The notes under the pieces were generated by a model, which was not told the DNA's origin, ran no database searches, and saw only the letters and a list, made by a program, of their open reading frames with translations. Made by a program: the position numbers and the translations under genes. From positions 15,509,169 to 15,573,168 of the forward strand of contig NC_089591.1 of the NCBI RefSeq assembly GCF_019320115.1: DNA of 64,000 nt, read 5' to 3'. This DNA comes from Miscanthus floridulus. Taxonomy: Eukaryota; Streptophyta; Magnoliopsida; Poales; Poaceae. This document shows, one piece after another, positions 1 through 10,500 of this stretch. Numbering within the stretch: the first letter of the stretch is position 1; every line of letters starts with the position of its first letter.

Positions 1-330
1 GAATGTCAGCGAGGCAGAGCCAGCCCTCAGCCTTGGGTGAGGCCGAGCCTACCCTGGGACATTGGGCAAGGCAGAGCCGATCAGCCGTTGGCGGGCAGAG
101 CTAGCCCTCAGCCATCGGGCAAGGCAGGGCTAGCCCTTAGCCATTGGGCGAGGCAAAGGCTGCCCCGAGATGTTAGGCGAGGTGGAGCTAGCCCTTAGCC
201 ATCGGGCAAGGCGGAGCCAACCCTCAGCCATCGGGTGAGGTAGAGTCCTATCCCCGATGTCGGGTGAGGCAGGGCCTACCCTCAGACGTCGGCGAGGTGG
301 AGCTAATCTTTAGTCCAACGGGCAAGAAGT
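1..330. repeat. GC-rich degenerate minisatellite
   Basis: About eleven imperfect units of roughly 28-32 bases follow one another, each built on a core like CCATCGGGCAAGGCGGAGC followed by TAGCCCTCAG. Units vary in length and by substitutions, so the array is old. It is cut by the window edge. It lies inside what I read as the LTR of a gypsy element that ends at 2550. It is not coding. Confidence 0.75.
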
Positions 331-2550
331 GTAGATGCGTTCTTGTCTGCACTAAAGCACCAGTATTAGGTCCTCGACAATGTGTCATCTATGTTTTATA
401 ACTATGGTTAAGTTCTATGAATCAATACTATGGCTATATTGTTTTATAAAATGTTGAGATGTATGTTTATCATGTGTTTAAGTAAAGTTTTTGCTCTATA
501 ATTAAGTCTTTGCTTGTTAGTGCTTTATGTGACGTATTTAAATAATTTCTTAAATGGAGTCATAGAAATCCGAATGCTCTAAACTTTTCATGGCTTGCTA
601 ATGATTGTGTGTACGTGCGGTGTAAAGTTTCATGATGTATAGATGATTATGAGTTAGTAGTTTATCTCATAATAGGCTTGTTTTATAATAAGAAAATAGA
701 TATCAGGTTTAGGAGGAAGTAAACACTTGTTTTGTGTAGGTATGCCATTACTTGTTAGGTTATTCAATAGAGCTAGACTTTGTAAGGCCTTGAATTATGT
801 GCTTCCTTCTTCTTTTTAAGAGTTGTTGTTAGGCCTTTAATTGATTGCATCATCAATTGCCAATGGCAATCTATGTATCTCATTTGAGGAACGATGGTGG
901 ATGGATTCGACTGGTAGATTCTATTGAGAGTCAACACCCAAGACGATGTAATGGGTGGGCAAACATAAAGATTGAAGGTTGATCAAGTCCTGAAGATGGA
1001 GCCAACTAACGTAATGTGATGTTGAGTTACCCAGGCAAGCCCCGGTGCATAACCCCTATTTTTAAAGTACTTATATTATGTTGCTTGTGCATTATTAAGT
1101 TTCAGGAGTTGCTTGAAACCCACCTACATAAATATTCTATCCTATGAGTCCTACTAGTATGACAGATCATGTAGTATGCCATGCTATAGGGCTATGGTAG
1201 AATCGAGTGATGGACGCTCACCATGAGAGAAAATAGGTGATGGTTATAATATTGCTACTATCACATGAATTCAGAGATGGATTAACAATTAGAGATCAAA
1301 CAGGAAGTGAAAAAATAGATTTTGGGTTGGGGAATTGGTGGTGCAATAGGGCGCGGCCCCTGGTGCAGTGTTTTCACCTGTGTCGATTAAGGATCGTACC
1401 GGTAGTAGCGATATGGCAAGTTTTGAAGGTACCGAACACACACATGGGTTGAGTTACAGTTGACTGTGAAAGCTAAGTACTTCCCTACAACTCAGGTTCC
1501 CTAAAAAGTTTATTGGAGTGTTACACAACTGACCATTCGAGGAGTTGTTAGGAGGCGGGGGATGTTCATGGTAAAACTTATGAGGGGGAAACCCATTGCC
1601 GGTTCGTGGGATGAGCCTCATAGGGGTGGGTTCCCTAGGATGGTCCGGTCGCCTTTCACCGACCTAGGTCCTACGATAGGAATGTAGCCTTGTACTTGCT
1701 CCTTCAAGAAGTGCGGGCATGTATTTGGGATTGCCTAGCTGGATGTACATCGATTACAATGGCTGCCCTCCTCGGAATTGGATTACCCACTTGTCACAAC
1801 AACCACTACTATCGTAGTTAATGCAACTAGAACATGGAGATGATGATGAGGCTAATGCCAGATTATTGAAATAATCCTGATTGTTTACCATATGCTTAAA
1901 AGTCGACCAGGTGCTTATTAGAACTGGTTAAGTAATGAACTTGAATGGTGATGCTTGCTAAAACTTTGACTATAGGATACACTATTAGTTAATGCTTCTA
2001 TGCAGAAACAATAAAATAGCTAGCCACTATAGCCCCTACATATCCTTTGAAGCGTTCTCGGGGAGACTACTCCCACCTAGTGGGGTAAGTCTTGTGGAGT
2101 TACATTATGTACTCAGGGTTTTATCCCCCCTATTGCACGGTAGCAGGTGGATGCTGGAGCTGACTGTTGGTGTGTAGATTACCTCCTGGTGGGCATCAGT
2201 GAGGAAATCCTTCCGCTACAATTGTAGTAATTTTACTCTTACATCTCTACCTTTGTCTCAATGTTCAACATGTTAACTTCCATTGCTTTTGTTAAAAAGA
2301 TCTTTCTTCTGCTACTTTTCTGAAATAATTCTACCAACTCTGATTTTGTAAGCTTGTGATGTATGAAATGGTTAAGAATGTTGTAAGCTTTATTCACTTG
2401 TTTATGATCCTAATGAAAACATGGATTTTTGAGTTCTCCCATTGGGTGTACTCGACAAACTACTGGACTTAACTTGATCTCTTGTGTACTTAGTGTCAAA
2501 TGACTGACAACTACACTTGGGGTTAGGTTAATTTGGATGGTTCTACCACA
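1..2550 (+). mobile_element. Ty3/gypsy (Tekay-like) LTR, 3' portion
   Basis: The right end is set by the CTACCACA terminus at 2543-2550, directly followed by a tRNA-Met-type primer-binding site. The segment at about 1380-1430 (GATTAAGGATCGTACC) and the one at 2090-2130 (ACTCAGGGTTTTATCCC) resemble parts of the long LTR at 48644-53475, so this is a relative of that element. The 5' part lies outside the window. No coding region of its own is seen; short ORFs here are chance. Confidence 0.65.
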
Positions 2551-2553
2551 GAA

Positions 2554-2565
2554 GATATCAGAGCA
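2554..2565 (+). other. Primer-binding site (tRNA-iMet type)
   Basis: GATATCAGAGCA lies three bases after the LTR end. It matches the plant initiator-Met PBS consensus TGGTATCAGAGC except at its first bases. The initiator tRNA would anneal here to prime minus-strand DNA synthesis. Confidence 0.6.
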
Positions 2566-3119
2566 TAAATGAGTGATCTAGCTTGGGAATCTATTTCTAA
2601 GCTAAAACTTCACAATAAATTCTTTTTGAAGAAGTTAGGATGTTTGCATACGAAATTATATAAGTAGCCCTATTACTATAGTTATATATCTAGGATAGAT
2701 GGCACTCTTCTAACTTGGGGATGGGTTGTGTTGAATTTTCTATAGGTACACTAACTTTCGAGCATAGTTCGATAGTAATCGACTAGTTATAAGGAGTGAA
2801 CGACGTGCTAAATTTGAGAATGATTGCCCTATATGCTAGCAATAGCGTGAGTTTGTATAGGCCATGCATGCATGCATGCCCGTATCTATGCATTTGTTGT
2901 ATGATCCTATGCTCTGATGAAACCCCTCCAAATCTAGTTTGACCCGTCTAGGCCTTCTGTCTACATCATTCATAGAGACCTCAAGACAACACCAAGTGGT
3001 TTACTGTTGGCAGTGATGACAGTTGCATGACGACAAAACAATGGTTAGAAAAGATGCGGGCACTACTTATCAGCAAGCTTCGGATACCCAAGTAGAACAC
3101 TAAGTCACCCTCTATAGGG
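2566..3119 (+). mobile_element. Internal leader of the gypsy element, truncated gag start
   Basis: About 480 bases of AT-rich leader, including a short CATGCATG run near 2865-2880, precede an ATG at 3041. This ATG opens a short frame (MVRKDAGTTYQQAS...) with the basic, Ser/Thr/Gln-rich look of a gypsy gag N-terminus. It stops after about 20 codons, near where the antisense copia LTR begins. The copia element probably inserted or recombined here. I see nothing else in this stretch. Confidence 0.4.
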
Positions 3120-4514
3120 GATCGTGATGCCTAAGAGGAGGGTGAATTAGGCAACTTAAAACTGTAACTCTAAACTATGGCCTCTTTTTCTAACCCTAGC
3201 AAAACCTATGCAATAGATAAACTATCTAAATGTGCAACTACGGTTTTGCTAGTGTGTTGCTATCTCTACCACAAAAAAGAGTAATACAATCAATATAAAT
3301 GCGGAAGCTAAAGAGTAAGGTAGAGATATGCAAACTCCCATCGACGACTCTGGTATTTTTACTGAGGTATTGAGAAGCACGCAAGCTTCTCCCTAGTCCT
3401 CATTGGAGCCCCTCGCAAAGAATCTCTCGCAAGGGCCAAGCTCCCGGTTGGATAACTCTGTGGATAGCCTCGAGCCTTCCCCATGTGCAAGTGGGTCTCC
3501 GACGTGCCTTCCGGCAAGCCTCTCCCGGATGCTCCCCGCCGTCTTCACTATCAATCTTCCGACCGAAACACTATGGGCCTTGTTCCCTCTGGTACACGAT
3601 GGCGGCCACACCACAAATGCGGTTGGTGTGATCTTATAAGACTACAAGCCCCTTCGATGTACAACAATGGTGTACGCAAGCATCGAGTGGTAAGAGATAT
3701 GCAAACCTAACTAAACACTAGGCCTAAACCTAGAGCAAGTGCATAAGCGGTGGTCTAATCAACCTAAGAACTTTGCAAAGTACCTATGCTAATCACCTAA
3801 AGAATCACTAAGCACTATGCAAGTGGAGATCACTAAAATGGTGTATCAACACCCTAGATATGTTTTCTTAGCTCCACACACCTGATTTGGCTGGTTGGGG
3901 ATTGTATTTATAAGCCCCATTGAGAAAGTAGCCGTTAGGGATGAAATCCCACTTTTCTGCTACTGACCGGACATTGATCACGTCCTGATCGGACGCGTCC
4001 GGTTGTCTCGACCATTAGAGCCATGATCAATTGATCGAACGCTGCCAGTGTTCGGTCACATGCCACCGGACACGTCTGGTCGTAATTTCACCGCTCTAGA
4101 ACCTTTCTATACTCGATTGGACGCCGTTGTCCAACGTTCGGTTGATTTGCCATTCAACATCCGGTCGCTGCTGCTGCTGAGCCTCTTGAATGGAGCGTTC
4201 GGTCACTGTGCTACCAGCATCTGGTCCAGCGTCCGGTCACCTGTGTGTGCTTGTTTCTTTGTGATCTTGCATCTGGCTTGGTTCCTATCTTCGTACTTAG
4301 ACTTTGCTTGATATCTTGAGTCTTCTCTTGTGCTTCTAGGGTCTTGCTTAAGGTGTTGATCATCGGATCATCACATCGCCTTCGTCCAAGTCATGTCTTG
4401 CACCCTATTGAACTACAAAACAATCACTTACAAATTCATTAGTCCAATTTGGTTGTGTTGGTCATCAAACACCAAAATCCAAAGTAAATGGGCCTAGGGT
4501 CCATTTTACTTACA
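3120..4514 (-). mobile_element. Ty1/copia SIRE/Maximus-type LTR, antisense
   Basis: The boundary at 4514 is clear: read on the minus strand the LTR starts TGTAAGTAAAATGG just after a polypurine tract. The other end near 3120 reads, on the minus strand, TTCACCCTCCTCTTAGGCAT. This parallels the 3' end of the copia LTRs at 10447 and 22156, but the exact terminus is uncertain. The interior (3965-4250) carries several GCGTCCGGTC-like motifs also found in those LTRs. Relative to the gag at 6150-7737 this is the 3' LTR. Confidence 0.75.
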
Positions 4515-4528
4515 ATCTCCCCCTTTTT
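4515..4528 (-). other. Polypurine tract of the antisense copia element
   Basis: On the minus strand this reads AAAAAGGGGGAGAT directly before the LTR start. It is the same motif as at 20556-20569 before the 3' LTR of the sense copia element. It would prime plus-strand synthesis during reverse transcription. Confidence 0.8.
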
Positions 4529-4570
4529 GGTGATTGATGACAACCCGACCAAAGCAAGCAAATAATAAAA

Positions 4571-4676
4571 TTTTGGAATTTAAAAACTATCTACTTGCTA
4601 GGATGCAATGCAAGGGGCAAGGTTTTTGGAATTTAAAAAACTATCTACTTGCTAGGATGCAATGCAAGGGGCAAGG
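4571..4676. repeat. 53-base tandem duplication
   Basis: Two adjacent copies of a segment running from TTTTGGAATTTAAAAA to CAAGGGGCAAGG, at 4571-4623 and 4624-4676, differ by a single extra A. The near identity means the duplication is recent compared with the decayed element around it. Confidence 0.85.
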
Positions 4677-6149
4677 TTATATGATGCTAAAAGATACTAC
4701 TTGTAAGACTAAAACATACTACATAAAAACTTATCTTGCCCTTGCAAATATCCCCATGTGGCATTATGGATTTAAGCCTTGCTTCCTACAAATTCTTCCC
4801 ATTACATAGTCAATCCATAATTCACTATCCTCCCTTTCATGGACCATTACCACTTGTAAATTATTATGATCTAGTTTTTGGTCCTACAAATTAATGCTTG
4901 ATTTTGGTCCTCTAAATTCTCCCCCTTTGGAATCAAACACCGAAAAGGAAGACATTAGTAGCACAAGGGAGGGTCAAACTTTGTAATCCTTTGTATATAG
5001 AGTGGAATAGGTCACAAAAATTTGACTTTTACATTATATAGACTAAGCTTCCCCTCAATATATGCATACATATGGTAGAAGGCAAAGCATATACATGATT
5101 GGCAAATTATTGCTCAAGGGAATTTAATCTATATAATGTATGAAGAAAGCATATGAATATCAAAAGGAAAACAACATGATGATATCAGTTTAGAAATACC
5201 ACATGTGGAAACCAATTTGATTTCTATCACTTGCAATAGGTGATGGATATTTGAAGTATGATGCTTAACTCCAGGGACTCCATTTTCCTTACAATGAGAC
5301 TACTACACAAATGATAAGCTTAAAAAGGTATTAGTCTCAAGGTATCCAACTTGTAGAGTAACCTTCCCCTAAATTTGTGCACCCAAGTATGGAACACTTG
5401 TAGGAAACATGCACATTGATTTTAGAATAAAAAATACCACTTGAAAGATGACATCTCATAAATGTGAGTCATTTTCGAAGGCGATATTCAGGAGAAATTA
5501 TCTATAATTTGGACTTTGGCACATATTAGATGAACAATCGAAAGACAAGCTATGTGTCATGCTCTTAAATAATTTTAAACCATGTAGAATTGCTCCAAGG
5601 AATAAGAATAAAACCGAGCAAGCCTACCATAAGATATACCTAGTGTATGCATGACAAAAGATATAAGCATGCAAATACAAACCTAGGCATGAAGAGTAAC
5701 TAGATGTTTAAAGATGCCACTAGTTAGGAAATTAAATCTAGTAACACTTGAAGAAAATTGAATCTAGTTACCTAATATGGGAAGGGGAATTTGAGTCCAT
5801 AGTATTCACTAACCCACTTGGCAATGATTTTGTCCATCATGATGCACCCCATGAAATGCATCCATTCTTTGCCAAGTCTTCAAATTCCCTGAAGTCCATT
5901 GGACTTCTCACTTCCCTTTCAGGATCCAAACCTTTTTTGTGCTCTTCATGTTGGAAATGATCTCCTTTGGCACCTAAAAGTGTTTGACCTCATTGTTTGG
6001 TTTGCTTGTTTACCTTGATGGCCACCACTCTATCATTTTTCTTCTTCAAGAGAGATAAGGTGTGGATGCCTTTTTGTCCACCTTATTGGTATAGGTGTTG
6101 GAGAGCTTACTTGTTTGCTTTTTCTCTTTCTTCTTTGCTCCTCCCCCAT
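4677..6149 (-). mobile_element. Internal non-coding/decayed part of antisense copia element
   Basis: Between the 3' LTR and the gag remnant I find no protease, integrase, reverse transcriptase or RNase H motif on either strand. The minus strand around 5750-5960 gives short protein-like remnants without a domain I recognise. Plus-strand ORFs near 5748, 5997 and 6115 are antisense shadows of the gag tail. The pol region appears deleted, so this copy is non-autonomous. Confidence 0.5.
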
Positions 6150-7737
6150 TCTTCACCTTGCACTCATAGGACTTGTGACCTTTCTTGTGGCACACATAGC
6201 AAACCATGGTTTATCCTTCATCAAGCTTCTTCACTCCCTTGACGGTGTTATCTTGATGAAGTTGGGCTTGCTTCGCCTTGCCTTTCACTTGAGTCAAGTC
6301 CTTGGTGAGGCGAGCTACTTCTTGCTTGAGTTGCTCATTCTCCTTTGCAACCTCTTATGTGCATGTATCTACAACAACTTTCTCATCACAAACTTGGTTG
6401 CACAAAGATGAGTCTAAACATAAATCATTACAAGAAGTAGAGGCATCCTTTTTAGACATGTTAAACATAATTTTTTTTCCTTTTTAGATGCCTTGGTGGG
6501 GGTTGTACTAACGGCTTCAAGATTAGTAACTTTATTAGTTAGCTCATCACAATGTTTGCACATGGTTTTCATTTTAGCAAGCAAACTTTTATAAGCATCT
6601 TGTGAGCTAGCTAATTTTTCTTTTAATTTTTTATTTTTCTTTATAAGTTGCTCATCATTGATTGTGCATGCATTTGTTGTTGTACTAGCCTCAAGTTGCT
6701 CAATTTTAGTAGATAGTTCAACATTGAGATTAGCAAAGTTCTCATATTGTTCAAGCAAAGTTTTATATGCTTCTTGTGAACTATCTAGCTTTTCTTTTAA
6801 TTTTTCGAGCTTCTTTTGTTGACTAGTGCAAACTTTAGCATAATTAAGATTTTGTTGCACAATTTCATCATAAGAAGGTATTTCATCATCACTATCACTC
6901 TCACTAGAGGTTTAGCTTTCATTACCTCGTGCCATAAGGCACATACGAGAAGAGCTTGATGATGAGTGCTTGCGCCCTCGCCTCTTGTGATGGTGTTCTT
7001 CTTCACTTGAAGAATCATCCCATGACCTTATTGATGTGAGGGATTGGTTCTTGCATGCCTTCTTTTTTGTCTTGGGTGTGGGCTTTATTTGGACAAACTT
7101 CCACAAAGTGCCCCAACTCGCCGCATCCATAGCATCCTCTCTTTCTTTGCTCATTTCTTTGGTTGGTGAAAATGAGATCTTGGATTTGGATGGGCACACC
7201 CTTGACATTGAGCCTTTGGATCATCTTCTCCACCTTGTTGATTAGTTTGATCGATTCTTCATTAGGGTCGGAGGTGGAGGAGGAAGATTGACCATCTTCA
7301 CTTGAATCATCATCATTGTCGTCGTCATCATCTTCTTCTTCATCTTCACTTTAGGAGCTTGAGCTTGAGCTTGTCTCAACTTGCTTGCCCTTCATCTTCT
7401 TTTTCTCGCTACATGCGAGAGCTTTGCCTTTGCTTGATGAAGAGGCTTCTTCTTGACCCATCTGACATGGCATTTCAAATGCCACTATCTTGCCAATGAC
7501 TATGCCCGGAGTCATGGTGCTCAAGTCCTCTATGTTGTGAAGGATGGTTATGATGCTTGCATATTTCTTTTGTGGTAGCACGGAGATGATCTTCCTCACG
7601 ATGTCTGTATCATCTAGCTTTATTAATCCTATTGAATGGAGCTCATTGACAATTAGATTCAAACGAGAATACATATCACGAACAAGCTCATCATCATTCA
7701 TTGTAAAGGAATCAAAATTTTGTTTAGCATCATCGGT
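6150..7737 (-). pseudogene. gag: Copia (SIRE/Maximus-type) gag, broken
   Basis: Read on the minus strand, from right to left: a UBN2-type capsid segment (about 7450-7735) ending IVAFEMPCQMGQ, closely parallel to the gag at 10945-11100; a Ser/Asp/Glu-rich linker (7250-7400); a CCHC zinc knuckle CYGCGELGHFVEVC (7093-7134); a leucine/lysine-rich coiled coil in two repeats (6480-6860); and a second CCHC knuckle CYVCHKKGHKSYEC (6160-6201). Reading frame changes at least twice (around 7210 and 6900). The N-terminal third of gag is missing: homology ends near 7737 and unrelated sequence follows. The protein would form the particle and bind the element RNA. The two-knuckle, coiled-coil layout is shared with the sense element at 10501, which supports the lineage. 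Confidence 0.8.
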
Positions 7738-8525
7738 GCGTCTAACAACAACGTACGTGGTGGGTAGGCACCGAATCTGTTGCCGTCCACCATCGCTGTC
7801 AGCTGCCGGTGCGTGCGACGCTGTGGGGCGTGTGCGATGCAAGGTGTTGCACGTCAGCGCATGGTGGGCAAGAGAAGTCGTTGGAGTCTTACGTAACAAA
7901 ACGACGTAGTTATGCTTCTCTTATGTGACACTTCTGCTGGCTAGAAAAAACAAATATAATGAGCGCATCCTTCGAATTGGTAGGCAATGTACCATGGAAC
8001 CCTCTTCTTCCTCCCTTAGCCAATGCAGAAAAATTATTCAAAAGCGCTTAGACTCCACCTGCATAAAGCAACATAATTAATAATAGTCAACACACCATTT
8101 CTTTAGTTACCAAGCCCAAATTGACCTATATATATAGAATCAAAACAACTACCTACCTGAACAAAGGCATGACGTAACAATAAAATACAACATATGCACC
8201 TTACTACTCTGCTAATGACTCCATAAACAAGGAAACGTAAGAAAGATAGCGAGGTCCATTGATACATAGACTCTAGGTAGGTCTAGGATAGCGGATGACC
8301 CGTGTAGGGAGGACATGAATTTTTATGTGGTTCATGTCATGCAGGCAGTGTTCTATCCTCTCCAACAAGAAAAATCAAATTCCACTCAAGGTGAACTGCA
8401 ATCACTCCGTACTCTAAATCATAAACCTCTGGCTCATCACTCATGCAATGCAGGTACTGAAATCGATCCCGACAGATGTAAGGCCGCCATGTTGATTAGT
8501 AAACGGTTAGTTCTACCAGCTAAGG
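7738..8525. other. Unassigned low-complexity-poor stretch
   Basis: This stretch begins abruptly where gag homology ends. The first 200 bases are GC-rich with CpG-containing blocks; the rest is AT-rich. ORFs here are short and share no motif I recognise. It may be host sequence into which the elements inserted, or part of an unrecognised transposon. No gene can be supported. Confidence 0.3.
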
Positions 8526-8874
8526 CTACATGTTCGCTTAAACTTATCTATCTATTTATTAGCTATGGTATAATATTTTTTCTGGCGACAAATTAGCTTT
8601 AGTTAGTTTATCAATGGCAAAAACCATCTGCATCTCGTGTTATTTTCACCTCTCAGAGTGTACTTACTTTAGCAACATTTTGATGTGTTCATTTATCATC
8701 ATGCGTTGCCAGTCTACTCATACGGAAAGTGCCAGTTATTTCAATTTGTGGGATTACAAGATGCAGTTTCATCATCGAGTGTCAGCCTGTTTGCTTGTTG
8801 ATTTTAGCCAGAGCTTATCAGTCAGTCAACAGTGTTTTTCTCTCACAGCAAACCAGCACCGACAAGTTTATCAG
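8526..8874. mobile_element. MITE-like element (hAT-type), right end lost
   Basis: The left part carries TGTTCGCTTAAACTTATC and a TGGTATAATATTTTT segment. The right part has GCTTATCAGTCAGTCAACAG and TTTTTCTCTCACAGCAAACC. These fragments resemble a very common grass MITE group with CTTATCAG/CTGATAAG sub-terminal repeats. The right terminal inverted repeat is missing: the copia LTR starts straight after TTTATCAG at 8875. Family assignment rests on memory of such elements. Confidence 0.45.
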
Positions 8875-9309
8875 TGAAAGCATCTAGGCCCCTAGTTGGA
8901 TTTCGGTGATTAATGTCAATACAAGATTACTATGACTAACGTGTGTTTTGCAGAGGCAATTAAGTTAGGTCATGGTAATAGAGATCGATTAGGCAATCGA
9001 GGTTGTCATGCCCCTACGATGGAAATCATTTTGGTTTTCAAAGGATGGACGACAAGGTTTAGGATAACTAGTTCTAAGTGTCGATTGGAGTTGGAGAGAC
9101 ACTTAGAGTAGTTTAGGACTTTGTTTTTCTTTTGGCCGTACTATGAAGGGGGGTATGAATAGGTAGCTTGACCTAGTTGAGTCTAGTGAGTTAGGTGTGG
9201 TGCACACTTGTTTAAACTAGCTCTAGGTAGCTCCTATGAATGCCTAAGATCCTTTGGAGCAAACTTCATTCACATATGTTCGAAAGTTGGAAGTGAATGG
9301 AGGGTCAAA

Positions 9310-9680
9310 CACTGACCGGACGCTGGCTCCGGTGCGACCGAACGCTGGCCGCAGGGTCTGGTCAGTTTATTTGACCGTGAAGAACAAGTCTAGAGTGACC
9401 GGACGCTGGAAGGTCGTGTGACCGGACGCTGAGGGCTAGCGTCCGGTCGACTCCAGTAAGGGTCCAGATTTGGGAAAGAGTGACCAGACGCGTCCGGTCA
9501 GTGGTGACCGGACCCTGAGTATCTAGCATCCGGAGTTTACAGTAAGCATCCAAGAGCGACCGGACGCGTCCGGTCGGTACTGACCGGACCCTAACAGCGT
9601 CCGGTCATCATTTGAAAACTGTTCGCGAGTTGAACTGACCGGAGCGTCCGGTCAAAACGATCGGAGCATCTAGTCATCCC
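9310..9680. promoter_or_regulatory. Clustered GACCGGACGC / GCGTCCGGTC motifs
   Basis: About ten intact or slightly degraded copies of this decamer occur in both orientations just upstream of the TATA box. The best is a perfect 20-base palindrome CGACCGGACGCGTCCGGTCG at 9557-9576. The density, both orientations and position in U3 suggest binding sites for a transcription factor or host silencing protein. This is inference. The same cluster recurs in the 3' LTR and at 16500-16810. Confidence 0.6.
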
Positions 9681-9716
9681 GCAGAAGCTCATAACGGTTC
9701 GTTTTTCAGGCTGCCT

Positions 9717-9724
9717 TATAAATA
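9717..9724 (+). promoter_or_regulatory. LTR TATA box
   Basis: TATAAATA, followed by a GAGG(C/G)TCCACTC stretch, lies just after the decamer cluster. The 3' LTR has the same box at 21418-21425. It probably directs genomic RNA synthesis from a start about 30 bases downstream. Confidence 0.7.
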
Positions 9725-10449
9725 GAGGCTCCACTCGTGAGTGGAGTAACTTTTGCTCATTCCAACAGCTGAGAAACATGTTTGTGAGTGCCAAGAAGAG
9801 CAAGGTCCTAGTGAGGTGTTTGTGATTTGAGAATCCAAGAGAGTAGCCTCACTAGCAAATCAAGAGTAGCAAAGTGTGCATCCATCTTCTCATTAGGCTT
9901 CACATGGTCAAGTGAGAGTTCGTGCTTGTTACTCTTGGTGATCGCCATCACCTAGACGGCTTGGTGGTGATCGGGAGTTTGGTGTTCACCCGGCGGAGCT
10001 TGTGGGTGACCCAACTCAAGTTGTGAGCGGCTTTGGGTGATTCACCGCGATGGAGTGTCGAAGAATCAACCTGTAGAGAGCACTTGATCCTTGCGCGGAT
10101 CAAGGGGGAGCTACACCCTTGCGCGGGTGCTCCAACGAGGACTAGTGGGGAGTGGCGACTCTCCGATACCTCGGCAAAACATCGCCGCGTTCCTTTTCTC
10201 TCTCTATTTACTTTGAGCACTTACTTTGAGCATTTACCTTGAGCAATTCAATACTTGTTTTACATCCATAGAATTGCTTTCTAGAGTAAGTTTGGAACTT
10301 AGGTTGTGAGGTTGTTGTGCATTAGTTTGATATAAACACTTTTCTAGGCACAAGGGGTTAATTGGGCTATCCGTAGGATTTGATTATTGCAAGAGAATTT
10401 AGAATTAGCCCAATTCACCCCCCCTCTTGGGCATCTTGATCCTTTCAAT

Positions 10450-10461
10450 TGGTATCAGAGC
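10450..10461 (+). other. Primer-binding site (tRNA-iMet)
   Basis: TGGTATCAGAGC, a perfect match to the common plant initiator-Met PBS, two bases after the LTR end. Confidence 0.95.
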
Positions 10462-10500
10462 CTCATGCTCATGTTTTTAAGCTTAATCGCTTAGAGCAAG

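Larger units (their letters stand above)
8875..10447 (+). repeat. 5' LTR of the copia element
   Basis: 1573 bases, closely matching 20570-22156 apart from scattered substitutions and one-base indels. It holds a dense GACCGGACGC/GCGTCCGGTC motif cluster (about 9310-9680), a TATA box (9717-9724) and a downstream leader. It starts TG and ends CA as expected. It would carry the promoter for the genomic RNA. Confidence 0.95.

Noticed and set aside
5997..6411. Hydrophobic plus-strand ORFs that look like membrane proteins.
   Set aside because: They are antisense to the copia gag tail with the CCHC knuckle at 6160-6201; hydrophobic Phe/Leu runs come from complementing Lys/Glu codons.
10450..10461. 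tRNA-like matches at PBS sites.
   Set aside because: These are 12-18-base primer-binding sites next to LTR ends, not tRNA genes; no cloverleaf can be formed. The same applies to 2554, 23368, 34201, 42231 and 53478.
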